This document shows, piece after piece, positions 49,900 through 61,083 of a stretch of DNA of 64,000 nt (within the stretch, counting starts at the first letter, position 1; every line of letters starts with the position of its first letter). This DNA comes from Phallusia mammillata (Eukaryota > Chordata > Ascidiacea > Phlebobranchia > Ascidiidae): NCBI GenBank assembly GCA_003260075.1, contig QLIY01000021.1, forward strand, positions 314,839 to 378,838, read 5' to 3'. The notes under the pieces are model-generated. The model made no database searches. It saw only the letters and a list, made by a program, of their open reading frames with translations, and was not told the origin of the DNA. A program made the position numbers and the translations under genes.

Positions 49900-51088
49900 T
49901 TGTCATCTAAGTATATGTGGTTGTTTTCGTTTGGTTCTGCTTCGCAGACACAACAAAAGCTGAAAAATACGACAGCTTGATCTGACAATGAAATCTGACT
50001 CCTATGTGAATTTCCGAGTTGAAGAAAAGAATACACCACCATAGGAAATTTTAGTTCCGTATAATTCTTTATCTGAACCTATAGGAAAGTTTGGTTATAG
50101 GTTTTATTCTTCACACCAACTCCTATAGGAGCGTTTAGTTGTTCATCAGATTAAATACTAGGTCGAAGGCACCTTTGCAGTCATTGGGCTATACTTTATG
50201 TCGATTGATTTATTTACATTTGCGTCTGGCCAGTAATATATTGACACAACCACCGAGGCTGAAGTAGTGGCAAAGTTGTAGTTGTGGTAAACCCCTGAGG
50301 AGTTTTAGCTGCGACTTTTTGCAAGATTGCAATTTTCTGCCGATTGCGGCACATGTTGTTGTACAGAAGTTTTGTTTGCATTAAAATATGAGCAAGTCGA
50401 AATGCATTGGCCGAAGTGGAGCAACAAATGTTAAGACAATAATATTATTCGTTTAGGGCCTAAATACAGCACTTGTTGTGACTGCAGTTTCGGCATGTAA
50501 AATAAATAAGTACTTACTACTACAGTAAAATTGATGACGTCACAATGTTTCTTATGACGTCATCATCTGCATGACATATAAAAATGACGAGAACACTTAA
50601 TATCTGACAAATCATTGCAACGTTATACTACTGGGGTGCAGAATTTGCAGACCGATTTGGAAGATGTGACACGCCTTTGCCACGCCCATATGTCTTTCAC
50701 TGGATTAAATGCGGTCGATTTTCCGCTTAATTTGATATGAAGTGCCTGTGCCGTGTGCTAGCCCACAAGTGCGCCACACAAACCTTGCACAACGAATAAA
50801 GTTGAGTACATACGCTGTGGCGCACCTTGATTTGAATAAATAAATTTTCTCAAGAAAGATTAAAATAAATAGGAGCTGCGAAGTTTAGAATTGGACTTGC
50901 AACAGAAAAATGAGTGTTGTTATATGCAGTGATTTGCAGACTTAGTAAGTTTTAGTGTATGTTATGAATTTTACGCTGGGTCTATCAGGCGGTCTAACTT
51001 TTTTCGTCTTCCAAATGTTTTCATGCTACGAATGGGTGTTTTAATTCTACAACGGTCTACGACCTGCGTTTTAGACTATGATGTGTGG
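49900..51088. other. Non-coding interval
   Basis: No gene seen. Around 50040-50130 a CCTATAGGAA(A)GTTTAG-type motif occurs three times. The rest is unannotated AT-rich DNA. Confidence 0.4.
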
Positions 51089-51347
51089 CAGCGGTTTCCA
51101 ACCTTTCTGGTGTCGTGACCCCTTGATAACATTTGCCAAGTTGTGGTGATCCCAAGGACAAAACAAGTAGACTATATATTAAACTTGACTTCCAAGTATT
51201 CCAAAATTTATTGAGGTCCGTGAGTTTATTTTGTAGAAGCTAATGGTACATTACCTAAACGAGTTGGGAACCACTGCTTTAGGCGACTCAAAGCAAATAT
51301 TCAGGCGACCTCAGTCGGGGTCGCGACCCACAGGTTGGGAACCGCTG
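51089..51347. mobile_element. hAT-type MITE, possibly composite
   Basis: Ends CAGCGGTTTCCAACC and GGTTGGGAACCGCTG are near-perfect inverted repeats. An internal GTTGGGAACCACTG suggests a second nested or duplicated end, and a further CAGTGGTTTCCAACC follows at about 51410. No clean target duplication. Confidence 0.6.
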
Positions 51348-51650
51348 GCGTATGTCATCCGTTTTGTGTTTTTTCTTGCATTGCATTCTAGGGTAACATG
51401 TTCGGGACATCAGTGGTTTCCAACCTGTGGTTTCCAATATGTTCGCTTTTTACGATGTTAGGTTTGTGTATGATACGAGCTTATCTTTAACCAGATAGTG
51501 TCAGATTATTAACACCTACTTAATTCTGATTTTTAACAGACCTTGTAACCACAAATCTGGGGTATTTAAGGATAAACCTACAACTAGACCATGTTGTTTG
51601 TCTTACGTTTTTACTTCTGTTACAGGTGTAATGGTATAGTAGAAATTAAA

Positions 51651-54600
51651 ATGCTTTCTACAATCGGACTTTTGTGTTTTGTATTGTTGTTTACGACCTC
51701 TAGCGGATTAGACACGATTGAAAAGAGGTGTCGTGCACCGCAACATATTGGGGGGGGGGTTTTTGTGTTTTGCACTGTTGTTTACGACCGCAAGCGGATT
51801 AGACACGATTGAAAAGAGGTGTCGTGCACCGCAACATATTACGTAAGTTAAAAAGTGTGCTGAAGTATACTTAAATATAAGTATAACTTTAAAATACAAC
51901 ATATAAGTGGTTTAAAAAAGCCCGTTTAAACCCATATCGTCGAATTTTACCCATTTATCAAGTAAGAGTCATATCATATTCAACTGTTCTTGCATTTGTA
52001 ACGCTTGTGTAAACCAATGATATTTAATAGGTTTCCAAGCGTTGGCAACTTATTTGCTTCCGCAATGTGAGATACAACTTTAGAATCCCATTTCATGCCT
52101 GTTTATTTCAAGTAAATCTTAATCATCACATTCAATGTGCTTGTTAACTTTTTAATACAACTGCATGTAAAATATCGTGCCGGGAGTTTAATTTTTGCAA
52201 ACCACTTAAAACTATATTCAGTGTGTTTTTGAAGCAATTGTCGGTGAGTATAACGTTTTTTGCTTGTAGATGCAAGTTTCTTTCACAAAAATTGGAAATG
52301 TGGTGTGATGAAACTAATTTAACGAACATCCCAGATCCTGCAACATTTAATTCATTTGCTGATGCGATTCACGCAAAAACTATGTTTATGAACCATAGCT
52401 GCTTGCAAGGCATTAATGTCGGTAAGAATATCAAGAATTAAACATGTTTTAAAGAGTTTTGTTAAGAGTAAGTTTTGTATCGAACAACGGTTTAGGGCAG
52501 TGGTTCCTAACCACGGGGGGCACGCCCTTCTAGGGAGGCGTCCGACATTTTTAAGGGGGGGTGGGGGTGGGGGGGTATTTTGCAAGCAGAGTGCATTGTT
52601 TGTAACAAACAAACAAACGAGTTGTTAAAAGAAACAAACTTTTTAGTTTATCTGTTTACAACATGGGTTGGGGAGACTTCTGGTAGTCCCATTAGTGTAA
52701 GTGTTCGAAACCTTGGCTACATGTTCCTCTGAAGAAAAACAGTCGTTATTTGACTGTTTCAGAGGTGGCGGATGTTGTCGGACAAACATCTTAGGGGGGC
52801 CTGGACAAAAAAAATCACTGGTTTCAGGCATTCTCACTTCTCAGTGCATTGTTTGACCAGCTCGTTTTTTATCGCTTTGCAATTCTATCGCAGTAGTTTT
52901 AAAGGTTCAGGGTTGGGCTACGTTTCCAATGTAAATACCTGAGGTATTACTATGACTAAACCCCACACATACAGGCAAATAAAAACCTTTCCCGGATCCT
53001 AGCTTTCTGGGTTCAAATCCCGGTCAGATTGATGTGGCAAAACGACAATGTCTTAAACATTTATTTATAAAAAGTTCGTCTGAGCAAAATTTGTGTAAAT
53101 GTAAGAATTGTTTAGAATAATGCAAAACACACATTGTTGCAAGTGGCCACCAACCTAAACGTACAAACCCTATTCAAAGCCAAACTTTTTTTCAACATAT
53201 CCTCTATTACAAATCATAGTACGCCAGGCCCATTAAAGGCGACCTACCGAATCAGCCGGCCACCAAGCATTCACCACCATATGGCAAGGCGTAAGCTAGA
53301 AAAATCTAGCATGCGGTGGGATTCGAACCCACTGCCGTAGTCTTTCCGGGAGCTCCTATTAGGACTAAAAGTTAATGTAATTGGGGAACAATTAAAGCAG
53401 AGTGTGAAGCCAGGCCCGAATTAAACCCGTTTTATTTCAACTGATGCCCCGTCCCGACTTATGAATTCGGTAAAACATTAAGAAGTTAACTAAAAACGGA
53501 GAATATTTTTACAGAAGTAACAGATTTTGACTACATGGACTATACACGTTTCACCTAACTGGCATCTTTAGTTCCTTATTCAAATATAATAAATAAAGCT
53601 ATTACGTCGAGAGACTCTGAAACTATGTAAATATAAATTTTGTCCAAATAAGGGCATCGTTCACTGTAAATCGAGACTTTCAACAAAACGATTGGTTTCC
53701 CCGAAACGAAACTGAATATTAAAGGGATCACTGTGGGTAAACACGTGGCCGAAGCCCCAAAAAATGCCGCGCTTTACTACGTGAAAAAACATAAGACCAA
53801 ACTGGGGTTATGTACGCGTGACCAAAAGCGTGGGGAGACAAAATTTTCCGACCCCTTTTCTGCCAACTGTTAAATAAATAGGTATTTCCAGGAACAGGTA
53901 ATGGACCATTTGGAACGCCGTGTAATTTCTCCTGAAAGTTTTTTTTTCGATAAAACTTTCAGTTTTGGAAGCAACTACTTTATAACTCCTGCTAGATTGT
54001 AAGGAAATTTAGGATCGATTTTAACAACCTGTTTATTCCCTTCAACAAAATGCGTTCGATATACCCGAATAAATATTTCAATGTAACACAAAAAACACAT
54101 AAATTTTCCTAACACAAGCATTTATTCATAACCGTAAGTAGTGTTTGTCTGCAGCCACACAAATGAATTTAACTGAGAGAATATAACTGGCAATAACCAT
54201 AAATATTTGTTTTCCGATGCGTATGAAAGCATAAAGTTTGTTTGCGAAAAAAATGCATGAAACCCTTGCTTTCAAAACGGCGTCGCTGCAGCATCTTTGT
54301 CTAACCCTAAACTCACGAATTTGGGGCCTTAGCAACAAACCGTGTCCCTGCGGTATAGCGAGGGGTTTTACGCGAGGCCATGTTGTGTCTGTCCGGTGGG
54401 ATTTCCCAAACCCGACAAAGAATAGAAAAACTCCGATGTCAACGAACCATTTCCTCACAATAGAGGTATCCCCTGGTGTAAGGTGCTTCTTATGTTTGAA
54501 TGTAAACATCTTCTATGACCTAACAATTGGCTATTTTGACCTAAGGACAAACGGACATAGGGGGTATAGTAACATAACCGACAGTTGAAACGAATCCCCC

Positions 54601-57600
54601 ACAGTGTTCAACTTTTATTAGTTTTGCTTTCAACAGAACGAACAGGCCAATATTTTTGTATAGAACATGGCGTTTCGACATTTTAAAATACGCAAGTTGT
54701 TATCGAAACGTCATGCTCTATTCAAATATATTATTTTGTTTGTTTCTCGTGAAATTTATTTTATTCGTAGTTTCGGCTTCCTTTTTGCGACGATCCAGCC
54801 ACATAAAAAATTATAAGGGTATTTTCCATTTTAACGTGCTTTTTTAACAATCCATTTGCGTGTTTCGCAGGTATATTGAAGAAATACACTTGCCTCACAC
54901 AGCTAGATTTCGACGACAACAGAATAACCACGCTACCTCCTTCGCCATTCTCAAATTGTCGAAAGTTAAAAAGACTTAAGTTGTCACGAAACCAACTGCA
55001 AACAATTAATCCAGGGGTTTTTACAGGTAAATCAACATACGGATAACTCGCTTCAGCAATGTTTAATTAGAAAAAAGTATATATTTCACAATGGCTAAAA
55101 TAAATACATTCATACTGGGATCATCCCTGGGGCGTCTATGCAGACCAGTGATCACGGCACACTTATCGATAAATCATAGTTCGCCAGGCCTATTAAAGGC
55201 GTTATACCGAATAAGGCTGGTCTTCCAAGCATTCCCATATGGCAAGGAACAGGCTAAAAAATCAGGTCACCACCCTATTACACAGGCTGATTCTTGTAGT
55301 CTGTTATAAAATTACACAATATATTCAATACTTTTTCAATATGGCACGAACGTTGACCATAAAAATCAGTCAGACAGGCTTCATACAAAACGATCAATGG
55401 AATGTACAGCTGTTCGTAACAAATTAATGCAAATCCTAAGCTCATGCGCACTCGTTCAAGGAAGTAAAACAATATGCGCCAGACTTAGAACTTAGGCCCG
55501 AATCTACACCGATTTTTAAATCAAATCTCCAACCCTACCCGGCTTGAAACTGCGGTTTAAACATAGCACCATGATTTATTTTGAAAACATTGGGGGTTAT
55601 AAACTTATAATGCAGTAATTGGGTTCTTAATACGTGTACTCTTTGGGTTTACGAAGCATAAGGTTAGGGGGTACGAGATTTAAAATAAAGGCTATTTGTG
55701 AGCAATTAAAGCAGTACTCGAAATCGTAACAGTGTGCATTGTCTGCAGATTGAAGTTGTACTGTTCCGTTAAAAAAACAGTAAAATCCCTGTTAATGTCT
55801 GTTTTAACACACATATGAATTAAAAATAAATTTTATGGAAATTGAAATGGTAAAAGAGCCAAGAAAATATTAGGAACCACTTGTGTAACGCATTAATGCG
55901 TTTTGACTCTCCCCATGTTTTCCGAATAATATCGAAAGCGATGTTGTGTTTCAACTTTTAGTTGTATTCATTTTGTAAGCTTTAACAATTTACAGGCCTG
56001 AAAGGTCTCAAAGAGCTTCGTCTCAATCACAACAGAATCGAGTCACTAAAATCGAAAACCTTCTTGGAATTGGTCGAACTTCAGGTGCTTACCCTAAACA
56101 ACAACCGCTTGGAAAGGATTCCGAAAAATCTTTTTCTTGATCTACTTAAACTTGTACATCTTGACTTGAGTCAGAACCGGTTGCAAGTGCTTGGCATCTA
56201 CGACTTAAGGGGAATTCCTCAACTCAGGTGAGGTCATCTTTAACACTTTTCAATGCAATGGTTTCATATTTAAATGTGGGATTAGAAAATTGTTTATTTA
56301 CCATCCGCGCCATACAACTAAGCTAAATTAACCGCTTTTCGGGAAAGCCCGGTAATTGCTTTGTAAAAACCTGGGATAATATATAAATGGCTTTAACTTG
56401 AAACGAATTACTAATGCAATTATTTCATTTAACTTACATACTTGATCGAAAATCATTTGTAAATTAATTATAGTATACGTGTTAAATCACATGCGTTAAC
56501 GCAAAAAAGGTTTTTGTTTTCCACACAAAAACAATTTACATTAGCTTTTTAGTTCAAACAATTTACATTAGATTTAAATCCATTCAAGCACTATGGCGTA
56601 GTTCCGAATTAGTATATTTATCTTTGCCTAATAAAATGATTTAAACTTGACAGGACATTGAGTTTGGAAGGCAACGGAATAGAGAAAATTCATGAGAACT
56701 CGATTCCCAATTGTCCAAAGTTACAAACTGTAGACTTGCGCCATAACAACTTGTCGTGTCTTCATCATGGTCTGTTCAAAGATTCGTAAGTTCAGCATTC
56801 TTTTTTTAAATTGGGAACTTAGATTTTTATGTTAACCTTATTGGAGACCACAAACTGAGTCTTCTTGTATATAGTCGCATCGTTTGTTCCTGAAGAGAAG
56901 TAACATTCGTTCAAGGCCACACACGCTTTCGGCAACGCAAAGACGTTGATTTTTGCTTCAGCGATTGCCATTTACAAACACCATGACCTTTTCATCACAG
57001 CGTGCAATTTGCTTGCCGAAATGACATTGAAGGTTTTGCGTATAAAGTTGTAACTGACAAATTTGACAGTACTCAGAAAGCAAAAAGACCGAAACATGCT
57101 GGTTGCGTATTTGGTGCTATTGCAGCATAACAAAAGCTATTGAACCAATGTTATAGTTTTAACTAGCATGAAATACAAAAATAAACCGTATGGTGCGTGT
57201 TGGGATTTGCATACCCCTTAACTGAAGTTGCTGACCTATGACATAATAATCGAGAAAGAATTACCTCATGCTAACACACGATAAATGATATAAAGCAAGA
57301 GCACTGTTACTGATTACCTTGCAGACGGAACTAAACCATAAGGTTTGGCAGTTAACTGCAAACACACTGCTTAAAATAATGCCAACACACCACTTGAATG
57401 GTCACTGCGGGATAGTTAGTGGCGTGATTGTGGTCGCAAATCATCATGGGACCAGCATGGACTTTGTCATGCGCATTTGTTGACAAACTGCGCGAATCGA
57501 TTGCACGCAAACACCAAAGTGTTTCGGCTTCCCTACTGAGCTTTGACCAAGTACCTACCAATTTCACTTTGTGTGAACTCTAATAAACAGCCCGTTAACA

Positions 57601-57947
57601 AGCTATCAAGGTCGCTGGCTGCTGAGTTTTAATCAATATTTTACCCCGTTTTGGTCCAAAGCCCTAATATCAACTTATTTTTGTAGGAATATGAGTAAAA
57701 TTTTCATGAACGGAAATAACCTCAGAACGCCGAAACCTGATTGGTTCAGAAGTTTGACACGTAATAACCCTCAAGCAGAAGGATGGGACGACGAACCAGC
57801 AATGAACAAAAATCAATGGAATTGTGATTGTGACGCAATACCTTACTGGGTGGGTAAAATACCAACTGTATGAAAAATCTAAAAAAAGTGGTTTATAAAG
57901 CCTAGAAGTAAGATAGGCCCATGGGGTAGTTTCAGGGGTAGAATGTA

Positions 57948-57988
<41 letters not shown>

Positions 57989-59173
57989 ATGTAGGCATAG
58001 AGGTTTCCGGCACGAAGTCAAAAGCAAAAACCTCGAAACCCGTCCCAAACCAGATTTTAGTTAAAATAAGAAAAGGCCCAAATTAGGCTCTGGTTAAATT
58101 GCAGCACAAAAGAACCCAAATCAAGTCGCCTTATTTCAATGTCTATGTAAGAATTTATGTACCTCTTTTTGAAGGGTATAAACCTATAATAAAATTCTGA
58201 TGAATTATATTTTACTAGATCTATCCGTAAATTTTGTTTTTTACATCTGAAAAAACAATTGTGCACCAATTTACAGCGGTTTTTGCGAGAGGAGATCAAG
58301 GACTTGGAAGTTTGGGTGAGAAGGCTTGACATCAAATGCAGTGAACCAGAGTTTTTTGCGGGTCAAATGCTAAGCACAATATCCTCTAAAAACATCCACC
58401 GTCAGCATAACAAATCATGCAATGTTTGGTCCTCAAAATCACTGGATTGCGGGGCCACTCCAACTAAAAGGACGCCGTCAACTGATTTACCAACAACTAC
58501 AAGATTAAAAACAACAACTGCTAGTATTTTTATACCTGCTACTGCTGAAAAACAAGTTGATACGTTTGAAATCAGCCTTTGGTTGCCGATTCTCTTTGTG
58601 GGCTTGTTGCTTCTAGTTGTGGCGGTGGTGGTAATGATTGGGTGTAAATATGTGCACTGTGTACGCCGAAAAGATGAAAAAAGCTCTTCTCAATTCGTAG
58701 ACACCCGAACAAACAGATCAGATGATTCCTTTTCAAGCCCAGACTCCGAAATAAGCGCAACGCCTTCTGGAGTCTACGACCAAGTCTACTTACCCCGCAC
58801 ATCAAATAGTTCTTCCCGTTCCAATCCACCCAGCGCAGGGCGTCAGAATAGCAGCGATACAGTTGCAACAGTCCATAGTTTGCCTACGCATGTCCCGATG
58901 ATTCCGAATCCACAATATAACCCCAATATTCATTACGCATGTATGGCCCCAAGAACAGCAGAATCCATAAATGGCTACAGCGAGTCCGTCGCTTCAGGCC
59001 AACATCATCAATATCATTCTATTGCAAGTGTTCGTGGGTCGCAACCCAACTTATACTTGTCCAGCAGTTGCGTGAACTGCCAACGATACTTCAACGTCCC
59101 AGCTTCAGGATTTCCCCCTGCTCCTGTTTTGAGCGAGCGCCAAGACAGCAATGCTTCTTCAACGCATGTTTGA
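51651..59173 (+). CDS. Single-pass membrane leucine-rich-repeat protein with long cytoplasmic tail
   Basis: Exons: 51651 to 51842 (one exon of 101 nt present as two copies around the G10 run 51750-51759), 52270-52421, 54871-55026, 55996-56227, 56654-56785, 57687-57849, 58277-59173. All phases agree; about 610 aa. Parts: signal peptide (MLSTIGLLCFVLLFTTSSG), a cysteine-containing N-cap (MWCDETNLTNIPDP), about seven LRRs (for example LVHLDLSQNRLQVL), and a C-cap with WNCDCDAIPYW and a later Cys. A Ser/Thr-rich stalk follows, then one membrane span (LWLPILFVGLLLLVVAVVVM) and a tail of about 170 residues rich in Ser and Tyr with VYDQVYLPR. The protein ends STHV, a class I PDZ-ligand pattern. There is no TIR or other named signalling domain. 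It is probably a cell-surface recognition or adhesion protein; the ligand is unknown. Poly(A) signal at 59480. Confidence 0.88.
52498..52820. mobile_element. hAT-type MITE in an LRR-gene intron
   Basis: The left end CAGTGGTTCCTAACC is followed by GGGGGGCACGCCCTTC. The right end is degraded (TCACTG). Flanking GTTTAGGG and GTTTCAGG are a possible imperfect target duplication. Confidence 0.5.
53215..53350 (-). repeat. tRNA-derived SINE copy
   Basis: AATCATAGTACGCCAGGCCC through CACCATATGGCAAGGC and AAAAATCTAGCATG to B-box GGGATTCGAACCC at about 53318. It is truncated before the A box. Same orientation as all other copies; intron of the LRR membrane-protein gene. Confidence 0.75.
53575..53590 (-). 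repeat. Spliced-leader-like 16-mer (15/16)
   Basis: The minus strand reads ATTATATTTGAATAAG followed by GAACTAAAGATGCCA. It shares the downstream GATGCCA-like block with other copies. Confidence 0.45.
53600..54870. other. Intron sequence without recognised features
   Basis: It lies within the second intron of the LRR membrane-protein gene. The overlapping open frames at 54126-54588 on both strands have no splice or motif support. Confidence 0.4.
55165..55300 (-). repeat. tRNA-derived SINE copy, tRNA part decayed
   Basis: AATCATAGTTCGCCAGGCC, GGCGTTATACCGAAT, AAGCATTCCCATATGGCAAG are conserved. The tRNA-like part beyond about 55260 is lost. LRR gene intron. Confidence 0.65.
57950..57988. other. 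39-nt pure C run (probable assembly filler)
   Basis: ATGTAGGC stands on both sides. It interrupts a GCCCGAA-type repeat in the last intron of the LRR membrane-protein gene. Confidence 0.65.
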
Positions 59174-59413
59174 TTTCGCAAGTGTCCTGTTCTTATGAGA
59201 ACTTGTTGCACGTACGGACATTGCTTCGAGAGAGACCTATTGAAGCTCTAAGCGTATGGAGTCCAGTTATGTGGCAATCAACGGTGTCCATCCAAAATAT
59301 TCCGAATGCATCACAGCATTAACTTACAGCATACTTGAATCAGCATGTGTATATCTTAATGTAAATTCTTCATTACTGTCAAATTCGCTATTTACAACAT
59401 GGCATCACTAATC

Positions 59414-59429
59414 CTTATTCAAATAGAAT
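59414..59429 (-). repeat. Exact match to the Ciona spliced-leader sequence within a repeat
   Basis: The minus strand reads ATTCTATTTGAATAAG, 16 of 16 to the Ciona intestinalis SL as I recall it. It is followed by GATTAGTGATGCCATGTTG instead of a GT donor, so it is not a functional SL RNA gene. It resembles the trans-spliced 5' end of a transcript or a repeat terminus. 3' UTR of the LRR gene, antisense. Confidence 0.55.
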
Positions 59430-59699
59430 CCAAATGCACTTAACCGACGAACAATCCTTGTTTAAACCTATTCACAACGAATAAACTGCCTTTATTTGCT
59501 TAAGTTTCTTTATAAGTAAAGCAATTTAAATTTTTTGTGCTTTTTATTGCTGTATCCTGAAGCTTTTTGTACAAATGCATTTTCACATTCGATTTGTGTG
59601 GTTGCGCAAATTTCTTGTTTGAACAAAAGTTTGTTTTTGAAACACTATACAATCCTAAAGTGTGTAACAAAAATTCTTTTAAGTTGAGTTCAAAGCGGC

Positions 59700-59910
59700 C
59701 ATTAGAAATGCCAGAGTTGTAAGAGGGCCTGAAAATACCCGAACCCGTAAGTACAAGCCCGCAGCCCGGTCCGAACAGCAACTTTATTTAAATATTGCCG
59801 ATTTAGGCTCGAAAATTGGAGTTATAAATATAAAATTGCTCTATAACAGTGGCCTAATGTAAAGCCAGGTCCGTTTTATTAAAACTGAAGCCCGAACTCG
59901 GACCGACAAC
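59700..59910. repeat. GCCCGAA-rich dispersed repeat
   Basis: CCCGAACCCGTAAGTACAAGC at the left and AGCCAGGTCCG, AAGCCCGAACTCGGACCG at the right, matching 28010-28360 and 11330-11510. Confidence 0.55.
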
Positions 59911-61083
59911 TCTTCTACAATCATCCAAGCAATACACTTGTGCAATGGGAAGAGTGTATGTCAGCAACAACAAACACTGTTTAATAGCTCATTTGCTCTG
60001 TGGTAAAGTTTGTCAACATTAATAAAATCAACAATGCTGGCGTGAGGGTTAAAGTTTGTCACGTATAGCTAAAAGCTTATCAAACAGTGCGCCAAGGACG
60101 GCATACAGGTGTGGCCTAAAATAACGGAAAATTTTAACTTGTTTAATGCAATACTTACATTTCATGACAAGTGATTTCATATTCGTACCAATGGTACGCC
60201 TCGATGTTTTGGCAAATTACGCATTGTTAGGAACACCGAGGTAAAAACTGTCTGGGAAACACTGTCATAACTAAATATAGATTACTTTCTCTTTTTTCAA
60301 TGCTTTTTACTATGTGTTATAAGTTATAAGTAGACTAAAGTCAAGTCACGTCCTTTTTAAAACACTGCTCAGAATTGTAAGTTAGGCCGGGCTTTTTCGG
60401 TACAGACGGGCTTGATTTTGGATTGACCACACACTTGACTACATTTGTGCAGCAATTTCAATAACTTTAAGGTCTAAGTTCGCTTGGTTTAAAAAAGGAA
60501 GTGTTCAGGCCTAGCTTGAGGGTTGTACTGTCGAATTCGTGCCCGCCATTGCTAACAACACTTGCAATATGTTTTGTCAATAAATTTTGTGACAAATCAG
60601 CCTTTAGCGAGCAGTAAATGCACGAAACGTTTCCATGCTTCCGTGTGTCCCCTATTGATAAGAGGAACATGCCTTGTTTTGTGTTAAATCTACGCGGCTT
60701 TGGGTCTTAATGAAAATATATAGCCCTGACATCACGTTTACATATAAACCGTTACAACACAGTGGGAAAATACCGGTATTGTTTAGGCGCTTATTTTTGA
60801 AACCATAGGCTTTGTTCCCTGTGTGGAGAAAACGTTCACTGTAAAAAAGAAAAAAGGCAAAGGTACTGTCCGTTCAGCGTGAATTTAGTTTCGTCTCGTG
60901 TTCATTTGTGTTGAAAGAGCGGGTGAGATATCTTGTGTTGCATTCATGGACATGGCTAGTCAGTCAAACCACCTTTTTGTCAAACGACATAGTATATGTC
61001 AGGCCTGTTCGTAACAAAATATTTTAACAGTTTTAGGCTTATTAGGGTTCTTCAGCTGTGGGAGCTAAACTTGCTAGAAAACA
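59911..61083. other. Intergenic interval between the two LRR genes
   Basis: No gene seen. A pyrimidine tract ending in TTAG at about 61036 lies about 50 nt before the next start codon and could be a cis or trans splice acceptor for the 5' UTR. Confidence 0.35.

Noticed and set aside
54126-54588. Overlapping frames on both strands inside the LRR-gene intron
   Set aside because: No splice sites in phase with neighbours, no motifs.
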